A stretch of DNA of 64,000 nt from the NCBI GenBank assembly GCA_023897205.1, contig JAHWDD010000005.1:1240001-1304000 (forward strand), written 5' to 3'. The position numbers and the translations under genes were made by a program. Positions 1 to 10,605 of the stretch are shown one piece after another (position 1 is the stretch's first letter; the number at the start of each line of letters is the position of its first letter). This stretch comes from Exophiala sp. HKRS030. Lineage: Eukaryota > Ascomycota > Eurotiomycetes > Chaetothyriales > Herpotrichiellaceae. A model generated the notes under the pieces. That model saw only the letters and a list, made by a program, of their open reading frames with translations, was not told the origin of the DNA and did not search any database.

Positions 1-1735
1 CTTTCTCCTTCTCCTTTTCTTTCTCCTTCTTTTTCTTTTCTTTGTCCTTGTCTTTGGACTTCTTGCCTTTTGTGGGAGCAACAGGAGTGTCGTCCTTAGG
101 AGCAACGGCCACATCTTTATCGGTATCTTGCTGCATGGCAAGATATGCCGCCTCTGCGGCATCCTTCTCGGCTTGCTTCTTCTCCTTGGATTTCTTAAGT
201 CGCGCAGACGGGGCCCCTGGCTCCTTCTTGGCTCTCTTTTTGGGAGGAGCTTCGCTAGGCTCCGGAGAACCGATCTGGAACGAGGACGTAACACCACCTT
301 CATAATTGGGAGCAGGTGCTGAGACCTCGAGGTCTTCCGGTGGAGGTCCACCTTCGAGGAGTTCAGCAGTCTGTCGGATCCGAGCCTGCGATCTCTCAAC
401 TTGTTTAAGGTATTTCTGTGCTTCTTCTTGGTCTTCTGCATTTCGAGCGCGTTCTTCAAGTTCCTCAAGTTTCTCTCTCTCGTTTCGGATCTGTTGCTCG
501 CGACGTCGCTTTCTTTGCATATCCTTCTTGCGTTCCTTTTCGGTGGCGATGTCTTTGTCTGCGATCTCTTTGGCAGCGATAGGTTCGACCTGTGCACGGA
601 AACGTTGAGCGGCATCGATGGCATGGGACTCAAAAGTTTTGATGAATGAATCGACGAGGTAATCTCGCCGACGCTGTCAAGTCCAGGTTAGCGAATGGAT
701 CGCACTTTTTCACATTAACGTTTGACTTACCTTTCGCTTTCGTAACTCTGCCTCGCTGATTTCTGCCGCACGTTTCTTGCCTCGCTGTTTGTAGCGCTCT
801 TTGAGCTCGTAGAATTCTACTTCATCTGCATCACTCATCGGTCCTTCATCAATCATGTTCATGGCTTTCAAGATCTTGTCGGCTTCGATCTCGGTCAAGG
901 CCTTTCGTGGCTTGGAAGGCGCGACACGTTTTTTGGACACCGCTAATGGTTCTGGCTTTCTCTTTTCTCTAACGTCACCATTTGTCAGTGTCTTTGGGGT
1001 TTCCACCTCTTGCTGTTTGATGGCCAACGGCTTCTCAGGAGTGTGTTTTGTCGGTGTTGCAGGCCTCGGCGGTGGCGTTGATGGCCGTGGAGGTATCGTC
1101 TCAACAGGCTTCGGAGGTGGCTCATTGTTCGATGGTCCCAATATGCTAGCAAAAGACATCGGGTTGCTGGCTCGATCAGGCTTCTGCGGTCATTAGGTTA
1201 GTAAATTTTCGTGTTGCTTGAGCCAAATCAAACTTACGTCTTTCGACTGAGGACGCGACTCAGCGGAATAGTTCTCGGCGAATCTACCATTGCTCAGGCT
1301 CTGAGGTTCTCGCAAAGGTGATTGCTGCAAAGCCGAACCCGGAGGGTGACCGTGTGGAGGTGCATCAAATGGCGAGGCCATGCCAGGAGGCGGAGGTATA
1401 AGGCGGCCCGAGTATGTCCTCTGTAGGGGATACGGGGGACTTGAGGTCAAACCTTGCGGATATTGAGGAGGACCGTTGCCGACTGGGACGGGCGGAGGTG
1501 GAAGTCCATTCGGCGCAGGCAAGGGTGATGCTAATGCTGGTGGGCGACCATGATGCTGACTTTGCGCAAGAGATGCAGGTTGAAATGGTGGAGGAGTTTG
1601 CAAAAGGTGTTGTGGTGGAGGTATTTGAAAAGGTTCATGGCCAAAGAAAGGGCGATTTGGGTGAGTTGGTGAGTATGGTGGATACTGGTTCGACTGCGTT
1701 GGCGAACGAGCCGTGAATGGCGTCGATCCAGACAT
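1..1735 (-). CDS. INO80: INO80 chromatin-remodelling ATPase, N-terminal part (cut by window edge)
   Basis: This is the N-terminal part of INO80, the Snf2-family motor subunit of the nuclear INO80 complex, which slides nucleosomes and handles H2A.Z. Reading right to left, the first exon is Pro/Gln-rich and disordered and begins MSGSTPFTARS. A GT-AG intron at about 1167-1220 joins QSKD to KPDRASNPMSFASILGP, the latter typical of ascomycete INO80. A second intron at about 671-731 joins ELRKRK to RRRDYLVDSF, the start of the DBINO region. After that the frame stays open to the edge through a very basic, Lys/Glu-rich coiled stretch, whose codons make the CT-rich run at 1-60. The ATPase domains lie outside the window. 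Family assignment rests on the MSFASILGP block and the DBINO-like segment; the start is the first ATG of the open frame. Confidence 0.85.
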
Positions 1736-2843
1736 TGTCGCGATGAATCTGAGGTGAAATTCTCACGACTCTGTCTTCGGCCGCAGCCTGGTGTGATTTT
1801 TCAGTACGTATTTGAGTACCTCAGGCGTACAGTCTTTATCTATTGGCCTTTTCCGAAGTCTCCATTGCCCGGTCGAAACGTGTCAAGTAGTTTTCCAATA
1901 CAGCGCACCCGACGGCGACGGTCGTGGTGGGTTGTGTCTGTTTGTGATTTTGAGGCTTTCAATTTCGTGTCTTCGCGCTCCCGCAAAAGCCGGGCGGGTT
2001 AACGGGTGAAGTCGTGTCACAGAATCTCAATCGTTCAAGGGGTTTGCGACATTATTTGACGAGGGCAACGATGTCGTGTTGTCGCGCAACAGTGGTAGAG
2101 GGGATGATGGTGTCGGGATGGGTCGATGATGAGAAAAGTCAGAGGTGGATGAAAGGGAGTGGTGGTGATGTAGGTAAAAATGGAATCATCGTTGGTCACC
2201 GAAGGGTGCAATCACAAAGCCCAAGCTTGTCTGCCGCAGACTGCTGCAATCATCTTCACAAAAGCGAGGCAGTGGAAGTGTCACGTGATTCGTTCCATTT
2301 CTATACAACTTTTCTACAGACGCGTATCTGGTGTTGGTGGAAGAGGCGGCGAGAGGGTGCCCGTTGACAAGATTTTCTTCAATTCCTTCAATGCGTAGTC
2401 CTTCACTCTTGCTTGTTTCATGGTGAGCCCGGTGTGAACAAAATCCCATGACCGGATTGAAGCGAAGCGTGACAGACAGGAAAAAGCCTCCACCATGGCC
2501 TCTTTCTGACTGTCATTGCCCTGCACCGCGCCCGCAAGTAAGTCAAATCGGCAGCACCTTTGTCTTTAGCCCCGCCAAGCATGCGCCATACCAAATTGGT
2601 CTAACCACCACTTCGAGAACTTGAGTTGTTACTTGTAGTCCGTACTGCGAGACTCTCAGCTACGCGTAAAGAGAGTCCCTGCAATAACTTCCGAGTGTCC
2701 CTTAAAGCTGTCGTATCAGCCCGAACAGTTACATTCCCCATTGCATTGTCATCTTTTGATACCCGTACAATAGCCACACCTGCAAAATACATAATTCCAT
2801 ACGGAGAATCTCTGTGACATCTCAACTTGGGCCTACAGTCCCC
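1736..2843. promoter_or_regulatory. Divergent intergenic region INO80 / parvulin
   Basis: About 1.1 kb between the starts of two divergently transcribed genes. It should contain both 5' UTRs and promoters. I see no coding sequence in it: the short open frames have no family resemblance and overlap on both strands. A run of TC-rich sequence lies towards the parvulin side. Confidence 0.5.
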
Positions 2844-3659
2844 ATGGCGCCCAAGAACAAAGACTCTGGCAAGGGTGGAAGTAAAGGCAAGGGAAAAGAA
2901 GATGCATCAGGTGGTGCAGGCGGCAAACTGAAATCTGCGCAGTCAATCAACGTGAGGCATATTCTAGTGGGTCTCCCTTGTTCGAAACAAGATGATGAAA
3001 TTTATTCCCATCTACTACTTCTACTCGTATAAGATCTCTCTAATGTGCATGTATCTTCTAGTGTGAGAAACACTCCAAGAAAGAAGAAGCACTGGCGAAA
3101 CTTCGAGCGGGTGCAAAATTCGATGACGTGGCGAGGGAATTTTCAGAAGACAAAGCTCGACAAGGTAGGGAGGCTATCTCATCGCCTCACCGGCCCCCGG
3201 TAAAGCCGCCCCCAAAGGCTGACTTGCATCTCTTATCCGAGACCAGGTGGTGCTTTAGGCTGGAAACCTCGCGGCAGGTGAGTTGGTTTCCATTGCTGAT
3301 CCTTGACATCGTGATGTTGACTGGATCAGTTTACATGGTGATTTCGAAAAGGTCGCTTACGAGCTTGAGCCCAGCACCACAGCCAATCCAAAGTGTAAGT
3401 TCCTTATCATTGTCCCGTACAAAAGAATGTCCGTTGTGGGATATCTACCAGTGTACAAAGAAAAAGCCTGGTTTTTGCCAAAAAGGAGCGGCCCAACACA
3501 TTTACTCTCTGGGAAGATAACAAGAAATCCGTCGTCCTGTTCGCCGTCCAAACACTTAAAACGACCGTTACCTGGCGTCACTAATTTATCGCTCGGACAG
3601 TTGCCGAGGTGAAAACTAGCCATGGCTATCATATCATAATGGTAGAGGGCAGAAAGTAG
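2844..3659 (+). CDS. Parvulin-type peptidyl-prolyl isomerase (Pin4/Par14 family)
   Basis: A small rotamase that interconverts cis and trans peptidyl-prolyl bonds; Par14/Pin4 relatives act in the nucleus and in ribosome biogenesis. The start MAPKNKDSGKGG opens a Lys/Gly-rich, DNA-binding-like N-terminal tail of about 35 residues, typical of Par14. The parvulin domain follows: SINVRHIL, CEKHSKKEEAL, FDDVAREFSEDKA, GALGWKPRGSL and a final HGYHIIMVEGRK. Four introns are needed. They begin near 2966, 3165, 3277 and 3398, and the last ends at 3600 so that codon TTT is split (PK-F-AEVKTS). All junctions restore the family pattern. At about 130 residues the length fits. It is tail-to-tail with the next gene, 24 bases apart. 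Confidence 0.9.
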
Positions 3660-3683
3660 ACCAAAACATGAGTAAGCCGGACA

Positions 3684-4856
3684 TCAGTGAATGAGTGGAC
3701 TGGCCATGCTCACATCGGCCAACACATCCAAGGCGATATGATCGAGATGATGCTTTCTCTTTCGGGGAGATGTGTTGACAGGCAACACCATGACATCAAT
3801 CAGAGGGATCTTCTTTGCTGTGTTGTCCGGCGGAAGGAGCACAGGCCTGATGAGCTCGGGGTTAGACTCTGCATAACCGGGTGGACTAGGTCGATCTTGT
3901 GGAGGTGTGATCCGAGCAGCAACATGATGCTGAAAAACAGTCTGTGTTGGATCCGAGACTGTCTTTTGATGCAGTCTTTCAGCAAGATCAAGGTTCAAGA
4001 AGCCGCTTGATCTTGGTTCATCGTTTGGCGGTGACAGACGTCCATTGATATTAAAGGGTGCAGATCGTGGTATTTCCACGAGATTGAGAATTCCACTGGA
4101 ACGAGGTTCTTCTGCTTCAGTAGAGCCCGATGTAGCACCACTAGGTGACAAGGCGCGTGAAGAAGGGGTGTGGACGGATCGTTCATCGATGCCAGATGAG
4201 ACTCGTCTGGTTGCAATAGTATCAGGCGAAGCATGTTCACTTGCTGCTGGGGATTGTTCTTCTGGACCACTGATGCGAGCCACTCGTCTTCTCTTTGATC
4301 GGAGACCTTCTAATTCCTCCACGCGTTTCGCAATCGACAAGGTAGCATCGTCGATGGCGACAACACGACCTTGAAGTCGGACTTGTTCGTCGTAAGTACC
4401 TTCCACTCGGTCCTCGAGGTCAGCTGTCTTTCTGCGCATCTCCTTCTCGCTTTGATAGAAGGGCGCCAGTGCCTCACGCAAGATACGAATTTCCCTTTCC
4501 CACATCTGGCGTTCCCTCGTCAACGCATTCTCCCGGTTTGTTCGTTCATTCTGGATGGTTTCCTCCAAGCGTCTGACTTTTTCTCCAAATTTTTCAAGGA
4601 TAGCATAAGTTTCCGTGGCGTGTCTTTCGTGGACATGATAGCAGGCTTGATGACCGCATTCACATATATTTCCAGGGGCGTTTCGATTGTGATGAAAGGA
4701 TTGACAAGAGCATGGTTGGTTCTGAGCCGATGGGTGGAGCAAGATGTATCGGCACCCGCCAGTTGGTAGCGGGCGGACGGACTCAGACGTCAACCGGAGA
4801 GGGCGATGCTCGTGGGCGAGAGGTGGAGGAAGCGGCGACGCGTTTGAGCCAAACAT
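3684..4856 (-). CDS. Conserved fungal coiled-coil protein with Cys/His-rich N-terminus
   Basis: A single open frame of 390 residues, function not recognised. Residues about 45-75 hold a Cys/His-rich segment (CSCQSF, then CECGHQACYHVHERH) that could bind a metal ion. A long predicted coiled coil follows at about 80-185, rich in Glu, Arg and Lys (GEKVRRLEETIQNERTNREN and on). The rest is Ser/Pro-rich and probably disordered, with a basic patch KRRRV at about 190 and KRKHH near the end that could be nuclear localisation signals. I recall similar CxC-plus-coiled-coil proteins as uncharacterised fungal genes. The length of the frame and the clear coiled-coil heptads argue against chance. Confidence 0.7.
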   Translation of the reverse strand: MFGSNASPLPPPLAHEHRPLRLTSESVRPLPTGGCRYILLHPSAQNQPCSCQSFHHNRNAPGNICECGHQACYHVHERHATETYAILEKFGEKVRRLEETIQNERTNRENALTRERQMWEREIRILREALAPFYQSEKEMRRKTADLEDRVEGTYDEQVRLQGRVVAIDDATLSIAKRVEELEGLRSKRRRVARISGPEEQSPAASEHASPDTIATRRVSSGIDERSVHTPSSRALSPSGATSGSTEAEEPRSSGILNLVEIPRSAPFNINGRLSPPNDEPRSSGFLNLDLAERLHQKTVSDPTQTVFQHHVAARITPPQDRPSPPGYAESNPELIRPVLLPPDNTAKKIPLIDVMVLPVNTSPRKRKHHLDHIALDVLADVSMASPLIH

Positions 4857-7849
4857 CGAGGCCGTGATAGAAAGTGTGTTGTTGGTGTTGTACTCCGTAG
4901 TATTTCGACAAAGGAACTTTCCTCACACCGAAATGTATATTCTTCTGTCAGCGATCATGTATGTATCCGCAGGGAGCGGCCAAGTAGGGAATGTACTCCC
5001 CTCCCTCTGTGGGAGGGTGATGGCAACCGTTTCAGTATTTCCTTTGTCCACGAAAAATAGTATGCTCGAGGCTGTATTTCAGCTGTACGCACGGGCACAT
5101 GTCAGAAATTCGTTATCGCGAGCAAGACAAGATGCGGTGAGAGCACCAAAGAAGGCGAGGACATACGCAATTTGGTTGGGACAAAGTACTACCACGGTGC
5201 AAAGCTCTTTCTCAAAGAACTCCAGCTGAACGTGTACCACAAGTAGGTGCTCATTGTAGGCAATTGACGGACAGCAAGGGAGATGGAAGGGAAGGCGAAA
5301 GCCTCGAGGAAGATTGCAGAATCCCTCTGCAGATGACACGGCGATTAGGGAGTGCGTGTATTTTATCAGTGATGGCGTGTTGGTTGGTGATGGACAGGTA
5401 AATCAAGTCGTTATCTTGGGGAAGATACGGATATGTGGTCGGCTCAATAAAGAGGGACGGCGAGCAGCAGCGCCGGCAGGTCAGAGAGTCACAGGAGACA
5501 TGTGCCTGCGAGATCAACGGCAAATGGACCTCGATACGGAGCGCGAGGCCGAATCAAAAGGAATAGGACAATCGGGGGAAGGGGGATTGCATGTAGAAGT
5601 GACATGGATCGGGATCAATTTAGGCAGCGTTAGTTTCCAACGATGCCCGAACCCATTCTGAAAGCTGGTGGGCACAGGCTGGGAGGATTGATAAGAAGAA
5701 CTGGGGCGTCTGCTAGGCGGTTGGATGAGCACAGGAGGCTGTCTGTCTGCGGAACGGAAGAACGTGGGATCCCGCCGAAATGGTTGGAGTCCTGGAGCTA
5801 CGAGGAGGCGTACGTACGGGGAGTATGGGTATCAATCACCACTGTCCACCCCACTGATCGGTGATGCCATGGGTTCTTTGTGTGTCTACTATACTCCGTA
5901 CGAGTACAGTAGTGGTAGCTCTATGCAAGGTGAGCACCAAGCGCCAGGAATTCTTTCTCTCTGGGAGTACTCCTCCATCTCTCGCTTTCATGTACAGTAG
6001 TCGGCCGAAGGCAAGATACGAGTACAAGAATCCACACAAAAACATCCGAACCGGGGTAGGAGGGCCCGTCAGGGGGGTGGAAGAATAACAGCACGTCCCA
6101 GCAATCACCCTACATCCCAAGTGGGCAATTCGCAGCAGTACCATCCCTCAGGGAAACAATCCTAAGAGAAGCGACTAATGAAAACCAACGCAGGAAGCAC
6201 GGAACAACGCCTTCTGCCGCCCAGCCTCAAATTGTGCCAGCACCATCATCTTCATCATCCTCACATTCCGTCGTCAATCACTTCATACGCGTGCCATTCT
6301 CAGTGCCGGATGGAGTCGTTAATTGGCCGTTGCGGCTACGTTATCAAGGTAACACACAAAAACGATAACATCATCCCCCCGGAAGGTGTACGAATACAGT
6401 ACGGTAGGGAGAAATAACAGGGAATCCATCGAGTTCGGAGGGATCACCGCGCACGAGTGTATCACCAACCCGGTATCTATCACTTCCCGGAATCCTTCCC
6501 TGATCAACCTTGCAACCTTCTGTCGTACACATCTTTGCTTTTTTCTTTTCGACCGTGCCTAGGGGAGCTGACCCCTGTCTGCGCGCGTACATTAGGAGAC
6601 ACCGGCCTAGAACTTGCAGCACCAGCCATGGGGGGATTTTGGTTGTGTGCGCGACGAGTCCCCACGGCATCCACCATCGCCACCACCCACCACCACGGTG
6701 CGCCTACTGCCGTGTCTATAGGCTACCACGGCATATTCCACCATGGCCCCCCCGACAATGACCTCAATTGCTGGATCGGTCATAGGCCAGTCACCCATGT
6801 GTCAAATGTTGGGCTATGGGACGGCACGAACGGTCGGGTGACTTTTTTTTCCCCTCCCACTGATCTGGGCAGACCAGGACCCAGGGAGAATAACGATGCC
6901 CTTTGCCTTGCATCTCGTTGTGCTTTGTGACATTACGGAATAGAGTGGGATCTCTGTCATCCCAAAGACCCTGACCGTGACACCACCCCTTCAAACTACC
7001 GTATTTGTCATGTCGCAGTCAACAGGCACTCTCACTCGCCAGCGTGGTTTCAACAACTCGTGATGGAAACGAACTCCCTCTTTCCCTTCCTCCCACACAC
7101 TATCTCCAATTCCAAGTATGCTTCATGTTGCCAATGAGACTACCCAAGGTAGGTGGTTACTCATACATGTAGGTCCGGAGTTCACGTGCACCTATGCCCA
7201 TATTCTTTACTCTCCCTGCACCTGCGCCTTGCCTAGAGACAAGTATTTGTTGAGGCCGACTCAGTCTGTTTTCGGCGCCCGGAACATTGCTAGCATAATC
7301 ATAAGCCTACCCCCAACTTGATGAAATTTAAGCCTAATGGTTTACTCGAAGGATGTTTAGCAAGAAAATCAATCCTTATGAAACCGACAAAGTGATCAAG
7401 TACAAATAATCACATCCTACAGTCGTGCCCTCTTGCTGCCGCTTGCGTTTCCAAGGGATACTATCGTACCTCTTATTTATATGAAGTAGAGGTTACATAC
7501 AGTACCTAGGTAGTGAGACTGACGACCCTTCAGCCTCGTCCCGTTGGAAACCTTGTTTCTCTCAGCCTTGCAAATACCCCGCTTACCAGTTAACTCTCTT
7601 GCGTGCGTGTCGCAGCCGGTAAATCCGAGACAGATGGACAGAGAGAGAGAGTCGGTCGACACCTCATTCCCGTCTTTTATTGCCTCGCAGGCACACCATC
7701 ATTCTAGTTTTTAATTCCTTTCATCGTCCATACCTACCATACGGTGGTTTTGGGTTTTTTTTTGCTCCCCGACACTACTGTATTTCTTCTACAAGTTGAT
7801 GAGCTCATTTGAGTCAAAGTTTTGACCGTCTCCTCCACCCCCAAGAAAC
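4857..7849. other. Gene-poor stretch of about 3 kb
   Basis: No convincing gene on either strand. Open frames of 60-157 codons occur, but they overlap on both strands, lack family similarity and are rich in His/Pro/Cys, as expected from non-coding GC-rich DNA. It holds the promoter of the coiled-coil gene at its left end and a long pyrimidine-rich leader before 7850 at its right end. Short motifs worth noting are TACTCCGTA at 4891 and 5892, and the palindrome TACCTAGGTA at 7503. Confidence 0.5.
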
Positions 7850-8248
7850 ATGTCAAACCAAGAATACAAGCCTCCGGACGGTCCGCCGCCCATCTCGTCA
7901 CCTCCGCCGGTCCACCGCGATGCCGGTCCGTACAATGAAGAGCGAGGGATGATCCCGGCCCAGAACTACGGCCCACCTCAGGGTTACGACTACGGCGGTT
8001 ACAATGACACGAGAGGGTACTACGGGCCTCCCCAGCAGGGCTGGAACCAGCAAGGAGGTTGGCAACAACCGGGTCCCCAGCAAGCGCCGTACGGGGGTTA
8101 CTACGGACCGCCGCAGCAAGGCATGTACTACGGGCAAGGGCCGCCGGTGACATATGTCGACCAACGATCGAGTCCGGGTGCCGACGGATGTTGCGCCGCT
8201 CTTCTCGCGGCGTTGACATGCTGTTGTTGTCTGGAGTTGTTGTTCTGA
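7850..8248 (+). CDS. Small Pro/Gln/Gly/Tyr-rich protein with Cys-rich C-terminal membrane anchor (CYSTM-like)
   Basis: 132 residues, one exon. The first 105 residues are low-complexity, built from repeats such as YYGPPQQG (three variants) and QQGGWQQPG. The last 20 residues, GCCAALLAALTCCCCLELLF, are a short hydrophobic segment packed with cysteines and match the CYSTM pattern (Cys-rich tail-anchored modules of stress-linked eukaryotic proteins). Known members are palmitoylated or membrane-attached, often at the plasma membrane, and raise stress tolerance. The tail here ends at the last residue, as in that family. The start ATG sits in a good context (AAACATGTC). Confidence 0.75.
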   Translation: MSNQEYKPPDGPPPISSPPPVHRDAGPYNEERGMIPAQNYGPPQGYDYGGYNDTRGYYGPPQQGWNQQGGWQQPGPQQAPYGGYYGPPQQGMYYGQGPPVTYVDQRSSPGADGCCAALLAALTCCCCLELLF

Positions 8249-9041
8249 ACCTATCCTAGGTACCTTTCGCGAGGACCGGTGTACTGCGGTGACGTGACGA
8301 TGCACCATGGCATGAAGTTTATGAGGTGCATGGTGTTTTTTTGGTCGGCGTGGGTCTTCATTGAGGGTGCTTTTCTCGGAAAGAGAGCAAAGGGGGGAAG
8401 GGCGGATCTAGCGACGGCGTTTTGGTTCTTCGGTTCTTAATCTGTGCATACGAAACATGGCTGGAACATTCGGAAGTGGTGTTTGTCAGCGGGAGAACAA
8501 GAAAATTAACAAGACCATTCCTTGACTACCCGGAGGGAATGAGGAAGAGCTGGTGAGGAGAGAGTATCGTTAACAAGTCCACCCTAGGTATCAGGCATCT
8601 CGCCCTTGTCCTATGTTACATTTTCCCTTCACTTGACTTGATCTCACGTTCCTTCACTTCCTGTGGATTAGCCTGCTCTGATTACCCAACAAGAAGGAAA
8701 CCCGTCTTGATCATGGCATAAAGTGGACGGAAGTGGACGGCATGTCTGCATGACTTGAAGGGAACAAAGCCAAGCGATATTTCAGTCATCGTAGTATTGA
8801 TCAGAGGGCAGTGCAATCAATAGAGTATCATTGACAAAGTTATCTTTTCGTACCCAGCTAGGCAGCTTCTCTTCGCGTAAGAGCTCCTCAGTCCAGCTGT
8901 ACCTGCGAACCACCTTCAAGACAATCGTTGTTTGAAATTCGCCGAATAATGTCAATAGCGTACAGCTCTCTTGAGGCAGATCCATCATCATGAGGTCTGC
9001 ATGGGAATTGGAAGATATTCATATCGTTGTTACCGTGACAT
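8249..9041. other. Intergenic, 3' ends of two convergent genes
   Basis: About 790 bases holding the 3' UTR of the CYSTM-like gene and that of the epoxide-hydrolase-like gene. CCTAGGTA occurs at 8256 and 8583. No coding sequence supported. Confidence 0.4.
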
Positions 9042-10605
9042 TCATTTCTTCGCCATCATGACTGCATCCGGATAGATCTTTTGTACTTCAGCAGTCATCT
9101 TCGGAACAGGTTTGGCATCTCTTCCTGCAAACAATCCAATGGCTGTAGCGAGAGCTGCTCGAGACTCTTTACCCACAGGCGTCCAGTGACCACTTCTTGG
9201 TAGGATGGTCACTTCGCTGTCCTTGGCAAGATAATCTCCTAAGCCATCCAAACAAATGGTTCTGCTGCACGCCTGGTCTTTCTCGCCCCAGATCACATAC
9301 GCCGGTGCATTCAACTTTCCCTTGATATGGTCAACAAATAAGGTGTGGTTTGAGATTGAAGAACGGCGTCTGCTGCCAGGAGAGCTCGACTCCGACGCCG
9401 AGGTCTCCAGAGCATACAAGTCTGCAATAGTTTCGAGAGATTTGGTCCACGGCCTTGTTGCAACTCCATCACGGTAAACACCGGTCATATTCCAGAATGC
9501 CTCTGCTGAGGACTTGGCTCTCAGCAGCACAGTCGGACCATAGCTACCTCCATCGTGGGTCGCAGTTTTGCATTCTTCAGGACCAGGGCCAAGGGTAGAG
9601 GCGAGAGCTTCTTGAGGTCGGTACTCATCTGAGCGCTTATCGTATCCTATCTTGTTGGCTCCTCTCAGAAATGAATAGTTTCCACCGGTGCCCAAGCTTC
9701 GGACGAAGACTGGAGACAGATTGAAGGCGAATATGTAGGCCATCAACAATGTTTGCCACAGCAGTGGCTTCAGCGTATTGATGGACTTGGACAGGCAGCC
9801 GAAGTGTTGCTTGGGTGACTGTTTGAACTGCTTGAAGATCTTGGAGGCCGAGTTGATTATGCGGTCCTTGTTTGCAAGAGCAAGTTCGACCTAAATCCAA
9901 GGCCATCAGTAACAACAAACAGATATCAGATATAGGGTTATTCACATGTGGAGCGTTGGTCAGTATGAAACGATCAGCCAGGCAGGGAGCATCTGTAGCG
10001 AGGCGAAAGCCAAGTACACAACCCCAGTCATGCCCTACTATGAACGTGTTCGTCACCTCTGTTTCCTCGGCTGGAATATATCGGTCTCGCATGGCAACAA
10101 TGAATTCAGTCAGAGCTTCTAGTACTTCAGTGTCATAGACCTTGAAGCTGTCACTCCCTCCGAAGCCAGGCAAGTCAACACAGACCAAGGTAGCCTCATT
10201 TTTTGGTATAGCCGGCTCTTGCAATAGATGCCTCCACATCATTGAACTGTCAGGAAACCCATGTACGAAGACGATCAGGTTGCCCGTCGTCGCTCCGGCT
10301 CGATTGGAGAGGTAGTGTAGTTTGAGGCCATTGCGCAGGGAATAGAAGTAGTGCTTGAAACCTGGCAAAGGTTCCTTTGTCAAGTTCCAGAACCGATCTC
10401 GTTCTGCAGGATACTCATTAAAATATGGTCATAATGCAGGCTCTTCAAACGTACCAATAGCGTATTGTAGATTGTCTTGCTCGGTGTTCTTTTTGAAGAA
10501 TGCCCCGCTCCTAATGGACAAACTCGTGTAGAGAAAATAGCTGAAGACGCCGAAGAGGTAGAATGAAGCCCGTTTCAAAAGCTGCTGGAAAGTATTGGAG
10601 GCCAT
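9042..10605 (-). CDS. Alpha/beta hydrolase, epoxide-hydrolase-like, membrane-anchored
   Basis: Probable epoxide hydrolase or related alpha/beta hydrolase. The first exon (MASNTFQQLLKRASFYLFGV) gives a single N-terminal hydrophobic segment at about residues 12-28, so the enzyme is likely ER- or lipid-droplet-anchored. A short intron near 10400-10455 joins YAIE-RDRFWNLTKEP. The catalytic core follows: oxyanion motif HGFPDSS, nucleophile elbow GHDWG (Asp nucleophile, as in epoxide hydrolases rather than Ser esterases), a second intron near 9892-9946 joining NAPH-VELALANK, an acid-side WGEKDQ and the catalytic His in SGHWTP. The cap is larger than in the shortest soluble forms. It is the first enzyme of the metabolic island. 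No peroxisomal signal is visible (ends MAKK). Confidence 0.82.

Noticed and set aside
1..60. CT-rich run that looks like a simple repeat
   Set aside because: It is coding DNA: the minus strand encodes the Lys/Glu-rich stretch of INO80.
6457..6930. 157-codon plus-strand open frame in the gene-poor stretch
   Set aside because: Overlapping open frames exist on the other strand, composition is His/Pro/Cys-rich and no family or good start context is seen; looks like chance in GC-rich DNA.
7734..8219. 161-codon minus-strand frame over the CYSTM-like gene
   Set aside because: Arg/Ser/Thr-rich mirror of a Pro/Gln/Gly repeat protein; no family.
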